From Vreelandella neptunia (GTDB lineage Bacteria > Pseudomonadota > Gammaproteobacteria > Pseudomonadales > Halomonadaceae), in contig NZ_JAKVTW010000003.1 in NCBI RefSeq assembly GCF_022489065.1, positions 186,001 through 250,000 on the forward strand: 64,000 nt of DNA. The letters are read 5' to 3'. This document shows, one piece after another, positions 34,403 through 43,783 of the stretch. The notes below the pieces were generated by a model. That model was not told the origin of the DNA. It did no database searches and saw only the letters and a list, made by a program, of their open reading frames with translations. Positions within the stretch are counted from its first letter, which is position 1. Every line of letters starts with the position of its first letter. The position numbers were made by a program, and so were the translations under genes.

Positions 34403-36499
34403 ATGAAGAAAACGTTAAGTATTAGAGCCATGCTGATCAGCCTGTTCTTAGCGGCGGTGCTGGGCGCCGTGGTTCTAGCGGCGACAGGTTGGACGACTAA
34501 CCAACGGCTAATCGACTCGCAGCGCTATATTACCGGTGAGGTGTTGCCCCTTCAGGATGCCAGCCGTGGCATGGTGCTTACCATGGGCGCGTTTGGACAG
34601 CGCCATGCGGATTTACTTGCCGCAGAGAATGCCACTGCACTTGATGAAGTCACCACACAAAGCACATTAAACGAACGCTTCCAGGACGCCCGTGAAGGTC
34701 TAAGTGGGGTTGATCATGCAGAGGGCCTGAGTGAACTGGACAGCCACTATCAGGCATTGTTAGACGGAGATACGGCACTGGAAACGGTGCGCCGAGAAGA
34801 GCTGAGCTTACAAACGCAAATGGCCGATCGCATAAGCGCCATGCAAACACTTATTTCACAAGTGATGCTGAGCGCCGAAGATATGGCCGGGCGTACGGCG
34901 CTAGCTCAGGTGCGAAGTGACCGCGAGCAGCGTGTATTGATGGAAGCTTGGCGCGAGGATGGCATGACCACGCTGCCTACTCAGCTACTCGACAATATGT
35001 TTACCGCACAAGCGGATATCGGGCGTTTGAGCGGTAACGCGCGCATGGCGTTAGCGCAGTTATCTGACCTTGGCCGCCAAATGATGCAATTGAACAGCAC
35101 CGATGCACTGGTTAATTTGCGTCACAATGAAATTGCCCAGCAGGTCGGTCTTGCTCGGCAATCCTTGGCGGCGATTGCAGAGGCCCCCAGCACCGAAGTG
35201 GAGCAGCGCACACTTATTAATGATTTGGACAGTGTCATCGTCGAGCTGGAAGGGTTGATGGTCTCTGATGACAACGCTGTTTATGAGCTTCGCTTGCAAC
35301 AGCTCGCGTTACACGCGCAGGTGCAAGCGGCGTTGGCAAATGTTGCCCAAGCGATGACGCAGATGCGTGGTGCATTGAGCGACGTCGAAGCGTATACCGT
35401 TGAGCAAGCGGACAGTGCTGCTACTCAGGCAGAGACGTTAGCCAACGCTGGCCGTTCCTTACTGATTGTAGTGACCTTAGTCGTCATTGTACTGCTGGCG
35501 ATCTTTGGCTGGCGCACTATGGTGCGTGTGCTGGGCCCGCTCGTGGCAATGCGTCGACAAATGGAAGATATCAGTGGGGCGGCAGGAGAGAGTGCCGACC
35601 TTTCAATGCGACTTGAGCTAAAGCGTAATGATGAAGTAGGTCAGACCGCCCAGGCCTTTAACAACATGATGGATACCTTTGAAGGCATGGTGGCGCAAAT
35701 TCGTGAAAGCGCCGAAGCTATTGCAACCAGCAGTCGTCAAATTGCTGCCGGGAATGAAAACCTCTCCCAGCGCACCGACCAGCAAGCAGCCTCGTTGGCT
35801 GAAACAGCCTCAAGTCTTGAGGAAATCACCGCGACCGTGAAGCAAACCGCTGATTATGCTGATCAGGCTAAAAGCGCAAGTGGGAGCGTTGATCAACGGG
35901 CACGTTCAGCGGGTGATGTTGCCAAGCGCACTACCTCGGCAATGGGTGATATCCGCGAGGCTAGCGAAAAAATCACCTCTATCATCAAAGCTATTGACGA
36001 TATTGCTTTTCAAACCAATTTGCTCGCGCTAAATGCCTCTGTTGAAGCCGCCCGGGCAGGCGAGCAGGGGCGTGGGTTTGCTGTGGTGGCCCAAGAGGTG
36101 CGTAAATTAGCCGGGAGAAGTGCTGAAGAGGCGGCCCAAATCCGTCATTTGGTCGATGACAGTGTCGCTAAAGTTAGCGAAGGCGAACAGCTTGTGAACG
36201 CGTCCAGCAAGCACCTTCAGGAGATCATCGATAGCCTCGGTGAGGTGACGCGGTATGTCACCGAAATTGCAGGGGCGACCCACGAGCAATCTGCGGGTAT
36301 TGATCAGATCAACCAAGCTATTTCACAGTTGGATCAAGTAACGCACCAAAATGCCCGGTTGGTACAGGAAGCCACTACCGCTAGCCATACGCTGGATGAT
36401 CGCGCGGGTGATATGCACTCACTGGTGGGGCGCTTCCGTGTAAGCGATACGGCGGGTCAGCGTCATCTATCACTTCCGCAGAAGGAAGAAATTATCTAG
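34403..36499 (+). CDS. Methyl-accepting chemotaxis protein
   Basis: A 698-residue chemoreceptor. The first membrane helix (about 8-27) is followed by a large helical periplasmic sensor (about 28-350), a second membrane helix (about 352-372), a HAMP domain (about 373-430) and a cytoplasmic signalling domain. The conserved hairpin tip is near 533-565 ([20 protein letters not shown]). No CheR/CheB-binding pentapeptide is seen at the C-terminus. It follows the binding-protein gene by 59 nt, suggesting one operon and indirect ligand sensing. No flagellar or che genes are in the window. Confidence 0.9.
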   Translation: MKKTLSIRAMLISLFLAAVLGAVVLAATGWTTNQRLIDSQRYITGEVLPLQDASRGMVLTMGAFGQRHADLLAAENATALDEVTTQSTLNERFQDAREGLSGVDHAEGLSELDSHYQALLDGDTALETVRREELSLQTQMADRISAMQTLISQVMLSAEDMAGRTALAQVRSDREQRVLMEAWREDGMTTLPTQLLDNMFTAQADIGRLSGNARMALAQLSDLGRQMMQLNSTDALVNLRHNEIAQQVGLARQSLAAIAEAPSTEVEQRTLINDLDSVIVELEGLMVSDDNAVYELRLQQLALHAQVQAALANVAQAMTQMRGALSDVEAYTVEQADSAATQAETLANAGRSLLIVVTLVVIVLLAIFGWRTMVRVLGPLVAMRRQMEDISGAAGESADLSMRLELKRNDEVGQTAQAFNNMMDTFEGMVAQIRESAEAIATSSRQIAAGNENLSQRTDQQAASLAETASSLEEITATVKQTADYADQAKSASGSVDQRARSAGDVAKRTTSAMGDIREASEKITSIIKAIDDIAFQTNLLALNASVEAARAGEQGRGFAVVAQEVRKLAGRSAEEAAQIRHLVDDSVAKVSEGEQLVNASSKHLQEIIDSLGEVTRYVTEIAGATHEQSAGIDQINQAISQLDQVTHQNARLVQEATTASHTLDDRAGDMHSLVGRFRVSDTAGQRHLSLPQKEEII

Positions 36500-36613
36500 T
36501 AGTAAGCCATTACTACCTGCTGTGGTAATGCGCTTGCTAGTCTCATCTAACACGCCCCGCGTGTGCTCACACACTCGATCAATAACCATAAGATGGATAA
36601 GAGGAGCACTGAG

Positions 36614-37183
36614 ATGAGCAGCAAGCGCATTTTAATGATCACCGGCGACTTTACAGAAGATTATGAAACCATGGTGCCGTTTCAGGCGTTGTTGGCGGTT
36701 GGCCACCGCGTGGACGCTGTATGCCCAGGAAAGGCCTCAGGCGATACCGTGGCGACGGCCATTCATGATTTTGAAGGTGATCAAACTTATTCAGAAAAAC
36801 CTGGCCACCGTTTTGCCTTAAACGCCGATTTCGCCACTACTAATCCTGCCGATTACGATGCCTTGGTCGTGCCCGGTGGGCGTGCGCCTGAATACCTGCG
36901 TTTAAACAAAGACGTTCTGGCGATGGTTCAGCACTTTTTTGAGGCTAACAAGCCCGTCGCCGCGATTTGTCACGGGGCGCAGCTATTAGCCGCGGCCAAC
37001 GTGCTTGAAGGAAGGCAGTGCTCCGCTTACCCCGCCTGCCAACCAGAGGTAGAGCTGGCGGGTGGTCACTTCGCCAATTTAGACGTGACCGATGCGGTCA
37101 CCGATGGCAACTTGGTGACGGCCCCCGCATGGCCTGCTCACCCGGCCTGGCTTGCGCAATTTATGGCACTACTGAATAAGTGA
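36614..37183 (+). CDS. DJ-1/PfpI family protein
   Basis: A 189-residue DJ-1/PfpI superfamily protein. The nucleophile-elbow cysteine is Cys119 in [10 protein letters not shown], followed by His120. Acidic residues near 15-18 (FTEDYE) fit the conserved glutamate that tunes the cysteine. Family members include peptidases, glyoxalases and stress chaperones, and the specific activity is unknown. The start is set by GGAG 8 nt before the ATG at 36614; the longer frame adds 17 residues without support. Confidence 0.82.
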   Translation: MSSKRILMITGDFTEDYETMVPFQALLAVGHRVDAVCPGKASGDTVATAIHDFEGDQTYSEKPGHRFALNADFATTNPADYDALVVPGGRAPEYLRLNKDVLAMVQHFFEANKPVAAICHGAQLLAAANVLEGRQCSAYPACQPEVELAGGHFANLDVTDAVTDGNLVTAPAWPAHPAWLAQFMALLNK

Positions 37184-37306
37184 GATTGATTGCGGTAACC
37201 AAGACATTTGCGCCCGGCACCCGCTGGGCGCTCTTGTTTGCAGTGCCCACCATTGCCGCTATGCTAATAATTTGCGTGGCTATGAATACGCTGAGAGACA
37301 ACGCCG

Positions 37307-37669
37307 ATGTGTAAACTCTTTATACAAGCCGACCCAGAGCTATGGCGCAGTGCTACCCACTCGCTGCGTATTGATGGCATGGTGACCAGTGTGCGGATGG
37401 AGAATTATTTTTGGTACATCCTTGAAGAGATCGCCCAGCGCGATGGTATGAACACGGCGCAGATGATTACCCGGCTTTACCATGAGTCAATCGACGCCGG
37501 CCACGATCTGGGTAACTTCACCTCATTTTTACGCGTTTGCGCCCTGCGCTATCAAGCCCTTCAATTGAGTGGAGATATTCCCACTCAGCACCAAGTGCCG
37601 ATTGGCACTCTTGATGCTGAGCAAATTTTAGCGCGCGAGAACGGCAGCAGAACGGGTTCTTTACACTAA
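37307..37669 (+). CDS. Ribbon-helix-helix domain protein
   Basis: A 120-residue protein matching the RHH_4 type. It begins MCKLFIQADPELW, then has a beta strand and two helices (SLRIDGMVTSVRMENYFW, about 19-36, and IAQRDGMNTAQMITRLYHE). Ribbon-helix-helix proteins bind DNA as dimers through the strand; the target is unknown. No toxin gene is adjacent, so there is no reason to call it an antitoxin. The Shine-Dalgarno is weak. Confidence 0.72.
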   Translation: MCKLFIQADPELWRSATHSLRIDGMVTSVRMENYFWYILEEIAQRDGMNTAQMITRLYHESIDAGHDLGNFTSFLRVCALRYQALQLSGDIPTQHQVPIGTLDAEQILARENGSRTGSLH

Positions 37670-37701
37670 TTAAAAGAGTGAGATGGGCAAGAGCAAGAGT
37701 G

Positions 37702-38469
37702 TTATTTAAGTCTTGCCTCAAGCGCACTTAAAAACTCGGCGATTCGTGCAGCGTTGGTGCCCACATCGCTGGCACCTAGACGTGACGCCGAGCGCATATC
37801 CACCTGCACACCGTTTTCAACTTCTGTTAAGCGTATGACCACGTCGTCTTGAAAACCGAACCAGCGCGTCGTTGCGGTGGCTTCTATGTGATCGTCGGTA
37901 ATCCGGGTGATACGCCAGCCAGCCTCTTCCGCCTCTGCTTGGGCAGCCGCAAGAACGGTTTGAGGCGTTTCGTTGAGGACCAACGAGCTGATATTGGGGT
38001 ATGCCTCTCGCTGCTGCTGGGCGGTGGTCTCGCCTGGGTAATCGACCCCGTTAGGCGCAACCTCACGCGCGTTGGCTAAGGCTTCAAAAACAGGCGGGTT
38101 CTGCGTATCGGTTGTAATATCGTGAATAGCGGGCACTTGTTGAGCGCGTTGCCAATGTTGCCAGGGGATGAAAAGCAGCGCCGCAGCGCCGACAATGACA
38201 AGCGAAGCCACTAAGGCAGATGTAAATCGGCGCGTAAACATGCTCAATAGTAGGGCGATAACGCTCATCGCCACCGCTCCACCGGCGGCATAAACTCCAT
38301 AGCGCAGCCAGTTAAACGCCTCGCCCAGGGTGATGAAGTTACCCCGATAAGCAGGCCCAGAACCCGCCATCATTAATGCCGCTGCTGCTAGCAGTAGAAT
38401 AGCTACGCCAGCCAGCACGCTTGGCCAACGGCCACCGCGAGGGTGCGCAGTTTTTAATTGCATTGTCAT
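37702..38469 (-). CDS. DUF1499 domain membrane protein
   Basis: A 255-residue protein with three predicted membrane helices in the first half (about 15-35, 54-74, 82-101). A DUF1499 domain follows (about 112-255), with NPPVFEALANAREVAPNGVDYPG near its start and TTRWFGFQDDVVIRLTEVENGVQVDMRSASRLGxSDxGxNAxRI-type blocks at the end. Function is unknown for the family. It faces a likely terminator-poor gap with the RHH gene, with the two 3' ends 32 nt apart. Confidence 0.82.
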   Translation of the reverse strand: MTMQLKTAHPRGGRWPSVLAGVAILLLAAAALMMAGSGPAYRGNFITLGEAFNWLRYGVYAAGGAVAMSVIALLLSMFTRRFTSALVASLVIVGAAALLFIPWQHWQRAQQVPAIHDITTDTQNPPVFEALANAREVAPNGVDYPGETTAQQQREAYPNISSLVLNETPQTVLAAAQAEAEEAGWRITRITDDHIEATATTRWFGFQDDVVIRLTEVENGVQVDMRSASRLGASDVGTNAARIAEFLSALEARLK

Positions 38470-38558
38470 GCTTACTCCTTATGACGACATATGTCGCTCT
38501 CCTTTTGAGCTATTCTTAGCACAAATACCGCATCAATAGCTAAATTAAGGAGTTTCGG

Positions 38559-38675
38559 ATGGGAGCAGGTAGTTGCCTCTGTGGCAGTGTGACTAAAAAG
38601 TATCATGCGTTTGTAAGCGCTAAAGTGTCATGGTTTAGCGTTGACGATGACTTTCCAAAATTTGAGCGTTTTTAA
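38559..38675 (+). pseudogene. Internally deleted remnant of a GFA/CENP-V-family gene
   Basis: A 38-codon frame with a good AAGGAG 6 nt upstream. The first residues (GSCLCGSV, 5-12) match the N-terminal zinc motif of glutathione-dependent formaldehyde-activating (GFA) family proteins. The remainder (YHAFVSAKVSWFSVDDDFPKF, 15-35, shown here in family terms as the 'h.fv.sKa.Wf...dd.P.f' ending) matches their C-terminus. The roughly 90 central residues expected for the family are missing, so the fold cannot form. The most likely explanation is an in-frame internal deletion. Confidence 0.65.
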
Positions 38676-38695
38676 AACCGAATAATAGGATGTAC

Positions 38696-39058
38696 ATGAG
38701 AGACAACGTTGCTGCGCTTCGCCAGCTACTGCTTAACGTGCCGCGTGATGCCCTGCCAATGACTTATCAGCAGGTGGCGTCCGCACTGGCGTTAACGCCA
38801 CCACGCACTATCGCTCAGGTTACCCAGGCGCTTGAACAGTCAATGCGTGAAGACGCTGTGCATAAAGCGCCTTTCATCGCCGCCTTGGTGGTCAGTCGGC
38901 GGGGTGAAGGGATACCAGCAGCAGGTTTTTTTGAGCTAGCCGTCGCGTTAGACCGTTTTCCCCGAGACCCGGCACTTCATGCGGCGGCTTACCGGGCTGA
39001 GTTTGAGGGTGCCCTGAGTCAGCGCGACGACTATCAGTGTCAGCTTTCGCCGCGCTGA
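38696..39058 (+). CDS. Hypothetical protein with possible winged-helix N-terminus
   Basis: A 120-residue soluble protein. The ATG at 38696 has AGGA 5 nt upstream and is preferred to one 6 nt earlier. The segment MTYQQVASALALTPPRTIAQVTQALEQ (about 20-46) looks like a small helical DNA-binding-type unit, and PFIAALVVSRRGEGIPAAGFFE (about 58-79) reads as a conserved core that I have seen in unnamed proteins. No function can be assigned. Its 3' end overlaps the convergent DUF3820 gene by 19 bp. Confidence 0.65.
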   Translation: MRDNVAALRQLLLNVPRDALPMTYQQVASALALTPPRTIAQVTQALEQSMREDAVHKAPFIAALVVSRRGEGIPAAGFFELAVALDRFPRDPALHAAAYRAEFEGALSQRDDYQCQLSPR

Positions 39059-39273
39059 CTCGGCGCTTTTCGCAGGGGATCCAGCAGCGGGCCAAGCCCG
39101 TTGTGATCAATTTCATGCATCAAATGCAGTAACTGGCCGATCTCGCTTGAAGGAAACCCTTCCCGAGCAAACCAGTTTAAATAAGGGCCTGGCAGATCCG
39201 CAATAAGGCGGCCTTCATACTTGCCAAAGGGCATGGTCCGCGTCACTAACTTTTCCAGATCCTCTGGTTTCAT
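39040..39273 (-). CDS. DUF3820 family small protein
   Basis: A 77-residue protein with the DUF3820 signature MPFGKYEGRLIADLPGPYLNWFAREGFP (about 14-41, quoted as FGKY-G-IADLP-YL-WF-GFP). The family is sometimes annotated as a putative quorum-sensing-regulated virulence factor; the biochemical role is unknown. The length matches the family. Convergent 19-bp overlap with the upstream-strand hypothetical gene. Confidence 0.8.
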   Translation of the reverse strand: MKPEDLEKLVTRTMPFGKYEGRLIADLPGPYLNWFAREGFPSSEIGQLLHLMHEIDHNGLGPLLDPLRKAPSQRGES

Positions 39274-39421
39274 AGCTTAAACCCATTCATTCTCATTTAA
39301 GTAAGATTGCATATTTCCGGCATGGCACAAATTTGTTAGACTTTCGTCGACAAATGATACCCCCTCGATGCCGGACGCCTACCGTTCCGGCGCGTCCTTT
39401 CTGTATCGTCAGGGACATGAC

Positions 39422-41110
39422 ATGCATAAACGTTTTCGCCTTTTACTCTGTTCACCTCTGCTGGCGCTGGCAGCGATGCCCCTTGCCGCGGACGAGCCTG
39501 TTGATGTGGTACTGATTGGCGGTGGCATCATGAGTGCCACGCTAGGTACCTATTTACAAGAACTCGAGCCTGAATGGAATATCCACCTTTATGAGCGCTT
39601 GGATCAAGTCGCTGAAGAGAGTTCAAACGCCTGGAACAATGCAGGCAGTGGGCACTCAGCTTTCTGTGAAATGAATTATACCCCTGAGCAGGAAGATGGC
39701 AGCGTAGATATTCAGCGTGCGATTAATGTTACCGAGCAGTTTGAAGTGTCTCGTCAGTTTTGGTCTCACCAGGTAGATAACGATATTCTTGGTGAACCGA
39801 CATCCTTCATTAGCACTGTGCCCCACGCAAGTCTCGTCTGGGGCGACGATGATGTTGCCTTCCTTCGCGAACGTCATGCCACCATGGTACAAAACTCGCT
39901 TTACGCGGACATGGAATACTCTGAAGATCGCGACGTGATAGCCGAGTGGATGCCGTTAGTCATGGCGGGGCGTGAAGATAATGATACGCCTGTTGCCGCT
40001 ACACGCATGCAAATGGGCACAGAGGTTAACTATGGCGCGCAAACTCGCCAAATGATCGAAGCGCTGGCTCGCAGCGATCAATTTACGCTAGGTCTTAGCA
40101 GCGAAGTGCGTGGTTTAGAACGCAATGATGACGATACCTGGAAAGTCACCGTGGCGGATCTCGCCAACGGTGGGGAAACCAGTGTCGATGCGCGCTTTGT
40201 ATTTATCGGGGCTGGTGGGGCAGCGCTACCCCTGCTGCAAGAGTCGGGTATTCCTGAAGCCAAGGCTTACGCTGGCTTCCCGGTGGGTGGGCAGTTCCTC
40301 TATACCACTAACCAAGACGTTGTCGCTCAGCACGCCATGAAGGTTTATGGCAAAGCAGGTGAAGGATCGCCGCCAATGTCCGTACCCCATCTTGATCTGC
40401 GCTATTTAGATGGTAAACCTGCGCTGTTTTTCGGCCCGTTTGCGACTTTTTCAAGCAAGTTCTTAAAAGAGGGCTCTTGGACAGATCTGTTTGGCTCAAT
40501 GACGTTCAACAATACGTGGCCGATGGCGGAAGTGGGGCTGGATAACTTTAATCTTGTTCGTTATCTGGTGGGCCAAGTGTTGATGTCTGAAGGCGATCGG
40601 TTCGAAGCGCTTCAGGAGTATTACCCAGAAGCCAACCAGGACGATTGGGAGCTCTGGACAGCAGGTCAGCGTGTGCAAATTATCAAAAATGATGAAGAGC
40701 GCGGTGGTGTACTGCAGTTCGGTACCGAAATTGTCAGCGCCGAAGATGGTTCGATTGCTGCTCTACTGGGGGCATCACCAGGAGCGTCGACGGCGCCTTC
40801 CATCATGCTAAACCTGCTTGATCGCGTTTTTCCTGAGCAGATTGCCAGCGCTGAGTGGCAGGATAAACTGACAGATATCGTGCCCTCTTATGGACAGCCT
40901 CTAGCAGAAAACCCTGAACTGCTCAGCGAGGTTCGTGCCTATACCGCGCAAACCTTGCAGTTAGATGAGCCTGCGAACCTTGCTGCTACTAGCAATAGCG
41001 ACGCCGGTCAGGCGAGCGGGGAGAGTGACGCGCAAGCCGAACCGAGCGAAGAGGAACAAAGCGAAACCCCGTCAACTGAAATGCAAGAAGACGCCATCAC
41101 CGAAGTTTAA
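39422..41110 (+). CDS. mqo: Malate:quinone oxidoreductase
   Basis: A 562-residue FAD enzyme that oxidises malate to oxaloacetate and passes electrons to the quinone pool. An N-terminal signal-like hydrophobic segment (about 7-22) precedes the FAD Rossmann motif [11 protein letters not shown] (33-43). Many blocks match E. coli Mqo closely ([54 protein letters not shown]). AGGGA lies about 7 nt before the ATG at 39422. The C-terminal 45 residues are an acidic Ser/Glu/Ala-rich extension with no match to the catalytic domain. Followed by a strong terminator; monocistronic. Confidence 0.93.
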   Translation: MHKRFRLLLCSPLLALAAMPLAADEPVDVVLIGGGIMSATLGTYLQELEPEWNIHLYERLDQVAEESSNAWNNAGSGHSAFCEMNYTPEQEDGSVDIQRAINVTEQFEVSRQFWSHQVDNDILGEPTSFISTVPHASLVWGDDDVAFLRERHATMVQNSLYADMEYSEDRDVIAEWMPLVMAGREDNDTPVAATRMQMGTEVNYGAQTRQMIEALARSDQFTLGLSSEVRGLERNDDDTWKVTVADLANGGETSVDARFVFIGAGGAALPLLQESGIPEAKAYAGFPVGGQFLYTTNQDVVAQHAMKVYGKAGEGSPPMSVPHLDLRYLDGKPALFFGPFATFSSKFLKEGSWTDLFGSMTFNNTWPMAEVGLDNFNLVRYLVGQVLMSEGDRFEALQEYYPEANQDDWELWTAGQRVQIIKNDEERGGVLQFGTEIVSAEDGSIAALLGASPGASTAPSIMLNLLDRVFPEQIASAEWQDKLTDIVPSYGQPLAENPELLSEVRAYTAQTLQLDEPANLAATSNSDAGQASGESDAQAEPSEEEQSETPSTEMQEDAITEV

Positions 41111-41144
41111 CGGCCTTTTTAGTCAGCCTTGAATGGCGCTAACT

Positions 41145-41180
41145 AAAACGCTACCTCTGGTGTCCGGGGTAGCGTTTTTT
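41145..41180. terminator. Bidirectional terminator between mqo and LysR gene
   Basis: The stem AAAACGCTACC / GGTAGCGTTTT is followed by T6 on the plus strand and preceded by an A run that gives Ts on the minus strand. It serves the convergent mqo and LysR-family genes. Confidence 0.85.
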
Positions 41181-41211
41181 AATGCGTGATTATATTGTGG
41201 ATTGCCTAAAT

Positions 41212-42090
41212 TTAGAGCCCATGCTGTTGGGCAATATCGCCAATCAATTGGGCAAGCGCCCTGGCGGGTTCGCTCAAATGACCGCTGGTGGGATGAATAA
41301 GTCCGATGTCGCGATGAAAGGTGCGCTCGCCTAAATCAATCGCACGTACTCCTGCAGGCCAGCGCTGCTGGGCAAACGCCTGAGGCACCAGAGCGATGCC
41401 GACGCCTTTGGCAACCAGTTTGACGATGGCCTCTAGTTCATCAACTTCGCATACTTCGCGCACATTGCAGTGATTGTCGCGTAGGAAACGGTCTACCTGC
41501 CGTCCGCCAAAGGAGGCGCGGTCGTAACGGACAAACGGCTGGTGGGCGATCAGTTCCCGCCATTGATCACCGCCAATATGCTGCGGCACGATTAGCCGAA
41601 AAGGCTCGTGGGCGAGGGGTGTCCAGCGTAAATCGCTGTGCAATGAGAAGGGCGGGCGAATAATCACGGCCATATCCAGCTCGCCAGCATCGACTTGATT
41701 CACCAGTTCCATGGAAAGCCCAGGCACCACCCGCGTTCGACACTCGCTATAGGTATGATGAAAGCGGGCCAGAGCATCGGGTAGTAGAGAGCGCTGTATT
41801 GAAGCAATGGCACCAATGTTGATACGTTGCGTTGCTGGTTGTCCCGCTGTCGCAGCTCCCAGAGTTCTATAAAGGGTAAGCAGGGCGTGAGCTTGCCTTA
41901 AGGTTTCTTGCCCGCGTTGGGTCAATATGGCGGCACGTCCCTTGCGTTCAAACAGGGCGATACCCAGCTCTTCCTCGAGACGTTTCATCTGTGCACTGAC
42001 CGCCGCTTGTGTCAGGCCGATTTTGTTACCCGCCGCGGCAAAGGTGCCTTCCTGGGCGACCGCAATCAGCGTTTTCAGCTCGCGGATCAT
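41212..42090 (-). CDS. LysR-family transcriptional regulator
   Basis: A 292-residue LysR regulator. The winged-helix DNA-binding domain is at 1-60 (FAAAGNKIGLTQAAVSAQMKRLEEELGIALFER), followed by a periplasmic-binding-fold effector domain (about 88-290). The start MIRELKTLI at 42090 is the family-typical one, with AAGGAT about 8 nt upstream; the longer frame runs into the intergenic region. It is divergent from the VOC-family gene at 42225, which is its most likely target. Confidence 0.88.
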   Translation of the reverse strand: MIRELKTLIAVAQEGTFAAAGNKIGLTQAAVSAQMKRLEEELGIALFERKGRAAILTQRGQETLRQAHALLTLYRTLGAATAGQPATQRINIGAIASIQRSLLPDALARFHHTYSECRTRVVPGLSMELVNQVDAGELDMAVIIRPPFSLHSDLRWTPLAHEPFRLIVPQHIGGDQWRELIAHQPFVRYDRASFGGRQVDRFLRDNHCNVREVCEVDELEAIVKLVAKGVGIALVPQAFAQQRWPAGVRAIDLGERTFHRDIGLIHPTSGHLSEPARALAQLIGDIAQQHGL

Positions 42091-42224
42091 TGATAAATCC
42101 TTTTTGTGAATCAGCCAAATAGTTATTGATTTTATTTTCCCATGCGCCGCCCTAGGATGAATAGAGCATGGCAGCATAAAGTGCCGTCCAACCACCCAAA
42201 AGCTTAATAAACTGGAGAACATCC

Positions 42225-42650
42225 ATGAGCCTTTCACCCTTTCATTTGGCTATTCCTGTTTACGATGTAGCACTGGCACGCGCGTTTTATAATGATGTGT
42301 TCGGCTTGGAAGAGGGGCGTTCTAGCGAACAGTGGGTCGACTTTAATTTCTTCGGCCATCAGTTGGTGATCCATGAGCAGCCCAAAACACCTGGCCAAGA
42401 GAGCGCTCATACAAACCCCGTGGATGGTCATAACGTTCCTGTCCCGCACTTCGGTGTGATTTTAGAGTGGGATGAGTGGGAAGCCCTGGCTGAGCGTTTG
42501 AAAGCGCGTGATACGCAGTTCGTGATCGAGCCTTATGTTCGCTTTAAAGGTGAAGTGGGTGAGCAGGCCACCATGTTCCTACTCGACCCATGCGGAAACG
42601 CCCTGGAGTTCAAGGCGTTTAAAGATATGAGTCAGGTGTTTGCCAAATAA
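42225..42650 (+). CDS. VOC (glyoxalase/dioxygenase-like) family protein
   Basis: A 141-residue vicinal-oxygen-chelate protein with two beta-alpha-beta modules. Metal-site candidates are His8 in [11 protein letters not shown], a glutamate in the middle, and Glu near the end in [12 protein letters not shown]. Members include glyoxalase I, fosfomycin-resistance enzymes and dioxygenases; this one resembles the short uncharacterised glyoxalase-like group. Divergent from the LysR gene across 134 bp. Confidence 0.83.
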   Translation: MSLSPFHLAIPVYDVALARAFYNDVFGLEEGRSSEQWVDFNFFGHQLVIHEQPKTPGQESAHTNPVDGHNVPVPHFGVILEWDEWEALAERLKARDTQFVIEPYVRFKGEVGEQATMFLLDPCGNALEFKAFKDMSQVFAK

Positions 42651-42670
42651 GCCCTGGGTTAATTGTCGTT

Positions 42671-43564
42671 TTAAGCGCGTAACGCCTGCTCCTGACGGCG
42701 ATGCTGTAGCGGGGGCTCACCAAAATAGCGCTTATAGTCACGACTAAACTGAGGCACGCTGCGGTAACCCACTGCCGCAGCGGCCTGATTGACGTTGTGA
42801 TTATCCTGCAGCAACAATTGCTGCGCCTTGATTAAGCGCAGCCGTTTTAGATACTGGGCCGGGGACGAGCGGGTAATCTGTTTAAAGTGCTGGTGAAACG
42901 TCGACGCACTCATATTGGCCTGTGCTGCCAATTGTTCCACGCTAAAGTCTTGGGCAAAGTTAGCATGGAGCTTGGAAAGCACCTGCACAATGCGTGAATA
43001 ATTACCGTGCCCCAGTACCAGTGCCCTCAATGCTTGGCTTTGCTCTCCCTTTAACGCTTCAAATACCACATCGCGGATACGCGCTGTGCCCATCGTGCTG
43101 CACTCTACCGCTTCATTTAGCGTGCGTGCCAAGCGCAAAACGGCGTCCTGCATGCCCTCCGTCATGGCCACTGAAGCCATCGGTAACGGTGCTTGGTTGT
43201 GATGCCTGGCGTCACCCATGGCGGTGACCATCTCGCTTAACAGTGCCGGATCCAGGCGTACCGATATACCCAGCAAAGGTGCTTCCGGTGAGCCGTAGGT
43301 TTCACACTCAAAGGGCAGGGGGAGCGTTTGGACTAAATAGTGGCCGGGGTCGTAATAGATTTCGCGATCACCCAGGTAGCCCATTTTTCGTCCCTGGGCA
43401 ATGATGGTCAGGCTTGGCTCATAAAGAAGCGGTGTCCGTACCTGATGGCGGCTTAAACAGAGTAATGACACGCCCGACAGCGGTGTATCACTGATCCCGT
43501 CACACTTAATGAGTGGGGCGATAACGGCAGCCAGCGCATTGCCAGCCTGAGCGGTTGAGGCCAT
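42671..43564 (-). CDS. AraC-family transcriptional regulator
   Basis: A 297-residue regulator with an N-terminal AraC_N-type ligand domain (about 20-180; RHQVRTPLLYEPSLTIIAQGRK) and a C-terminal double helix-turn-helix (about 195-290; FSVEQLAAQANMSASTFHQHFK and VNQAAAAVGYRSVPQFSRDYKRYFG). The start MASTAQAGN at 43564 has AGAGAG 7 nt upstream; the frame continues further back without support. It is divergent from the alcohol dehydrogenase gene at 43784, a common regulator/target arrangement for this subfamily. Confidence 0.87.
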   Translation of the reverse strand: MASTAQAGNALAAVIAPLIKCDGISDTPLSGVSLLCLSRHQVRTPLLYEPSLTIIAQGRKMGYLGDREIYYDPGHYLVQTLPLPFECETYGSPEAPLLGISVRLDPALLSEMVTAMGDARHHNQAPLPMASVAMTEGMQDAVLRLARTLNEAVECSTMGTARIRDVVFEALKGEQSQALRALVLGHGNYSRIVQVLSKLHANFAQDFSVEQLAAQANMSASTFHQHFKQITRSSPAQYLKRLRLIKAQQLLLQDNHNVNQAAAAVGYRSVPQFSRDYKRYFGEPPLQHRRQEQALRA

Positions 43565-43783
43565 GGTTGTTCTCTCTGGTTTCTGGTGGCTTTTGTACAA
43601 TAATAACGATTTTTGGCTATTTTTTGTTATTTTATTACGTACTGTCGGAGTAATTGGCAAAAATGGCGTAGCTTCGTTCATCGCTATCCTCATGGATTAG
43701 GACAATACTATCGGCATACCTCGCACGCGGGGAAATGTCTGCTGATTTATAGGGCAGTCTTTTGCTGATAAGGAGTTTCACCG

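Noticed and set aside
37307-37669. Antitoxin of a toxin-antitoxin pair (ribbon-helix-helix protein)
   Set aside because: No small toxin-like gene lies within 300 bp on either side.
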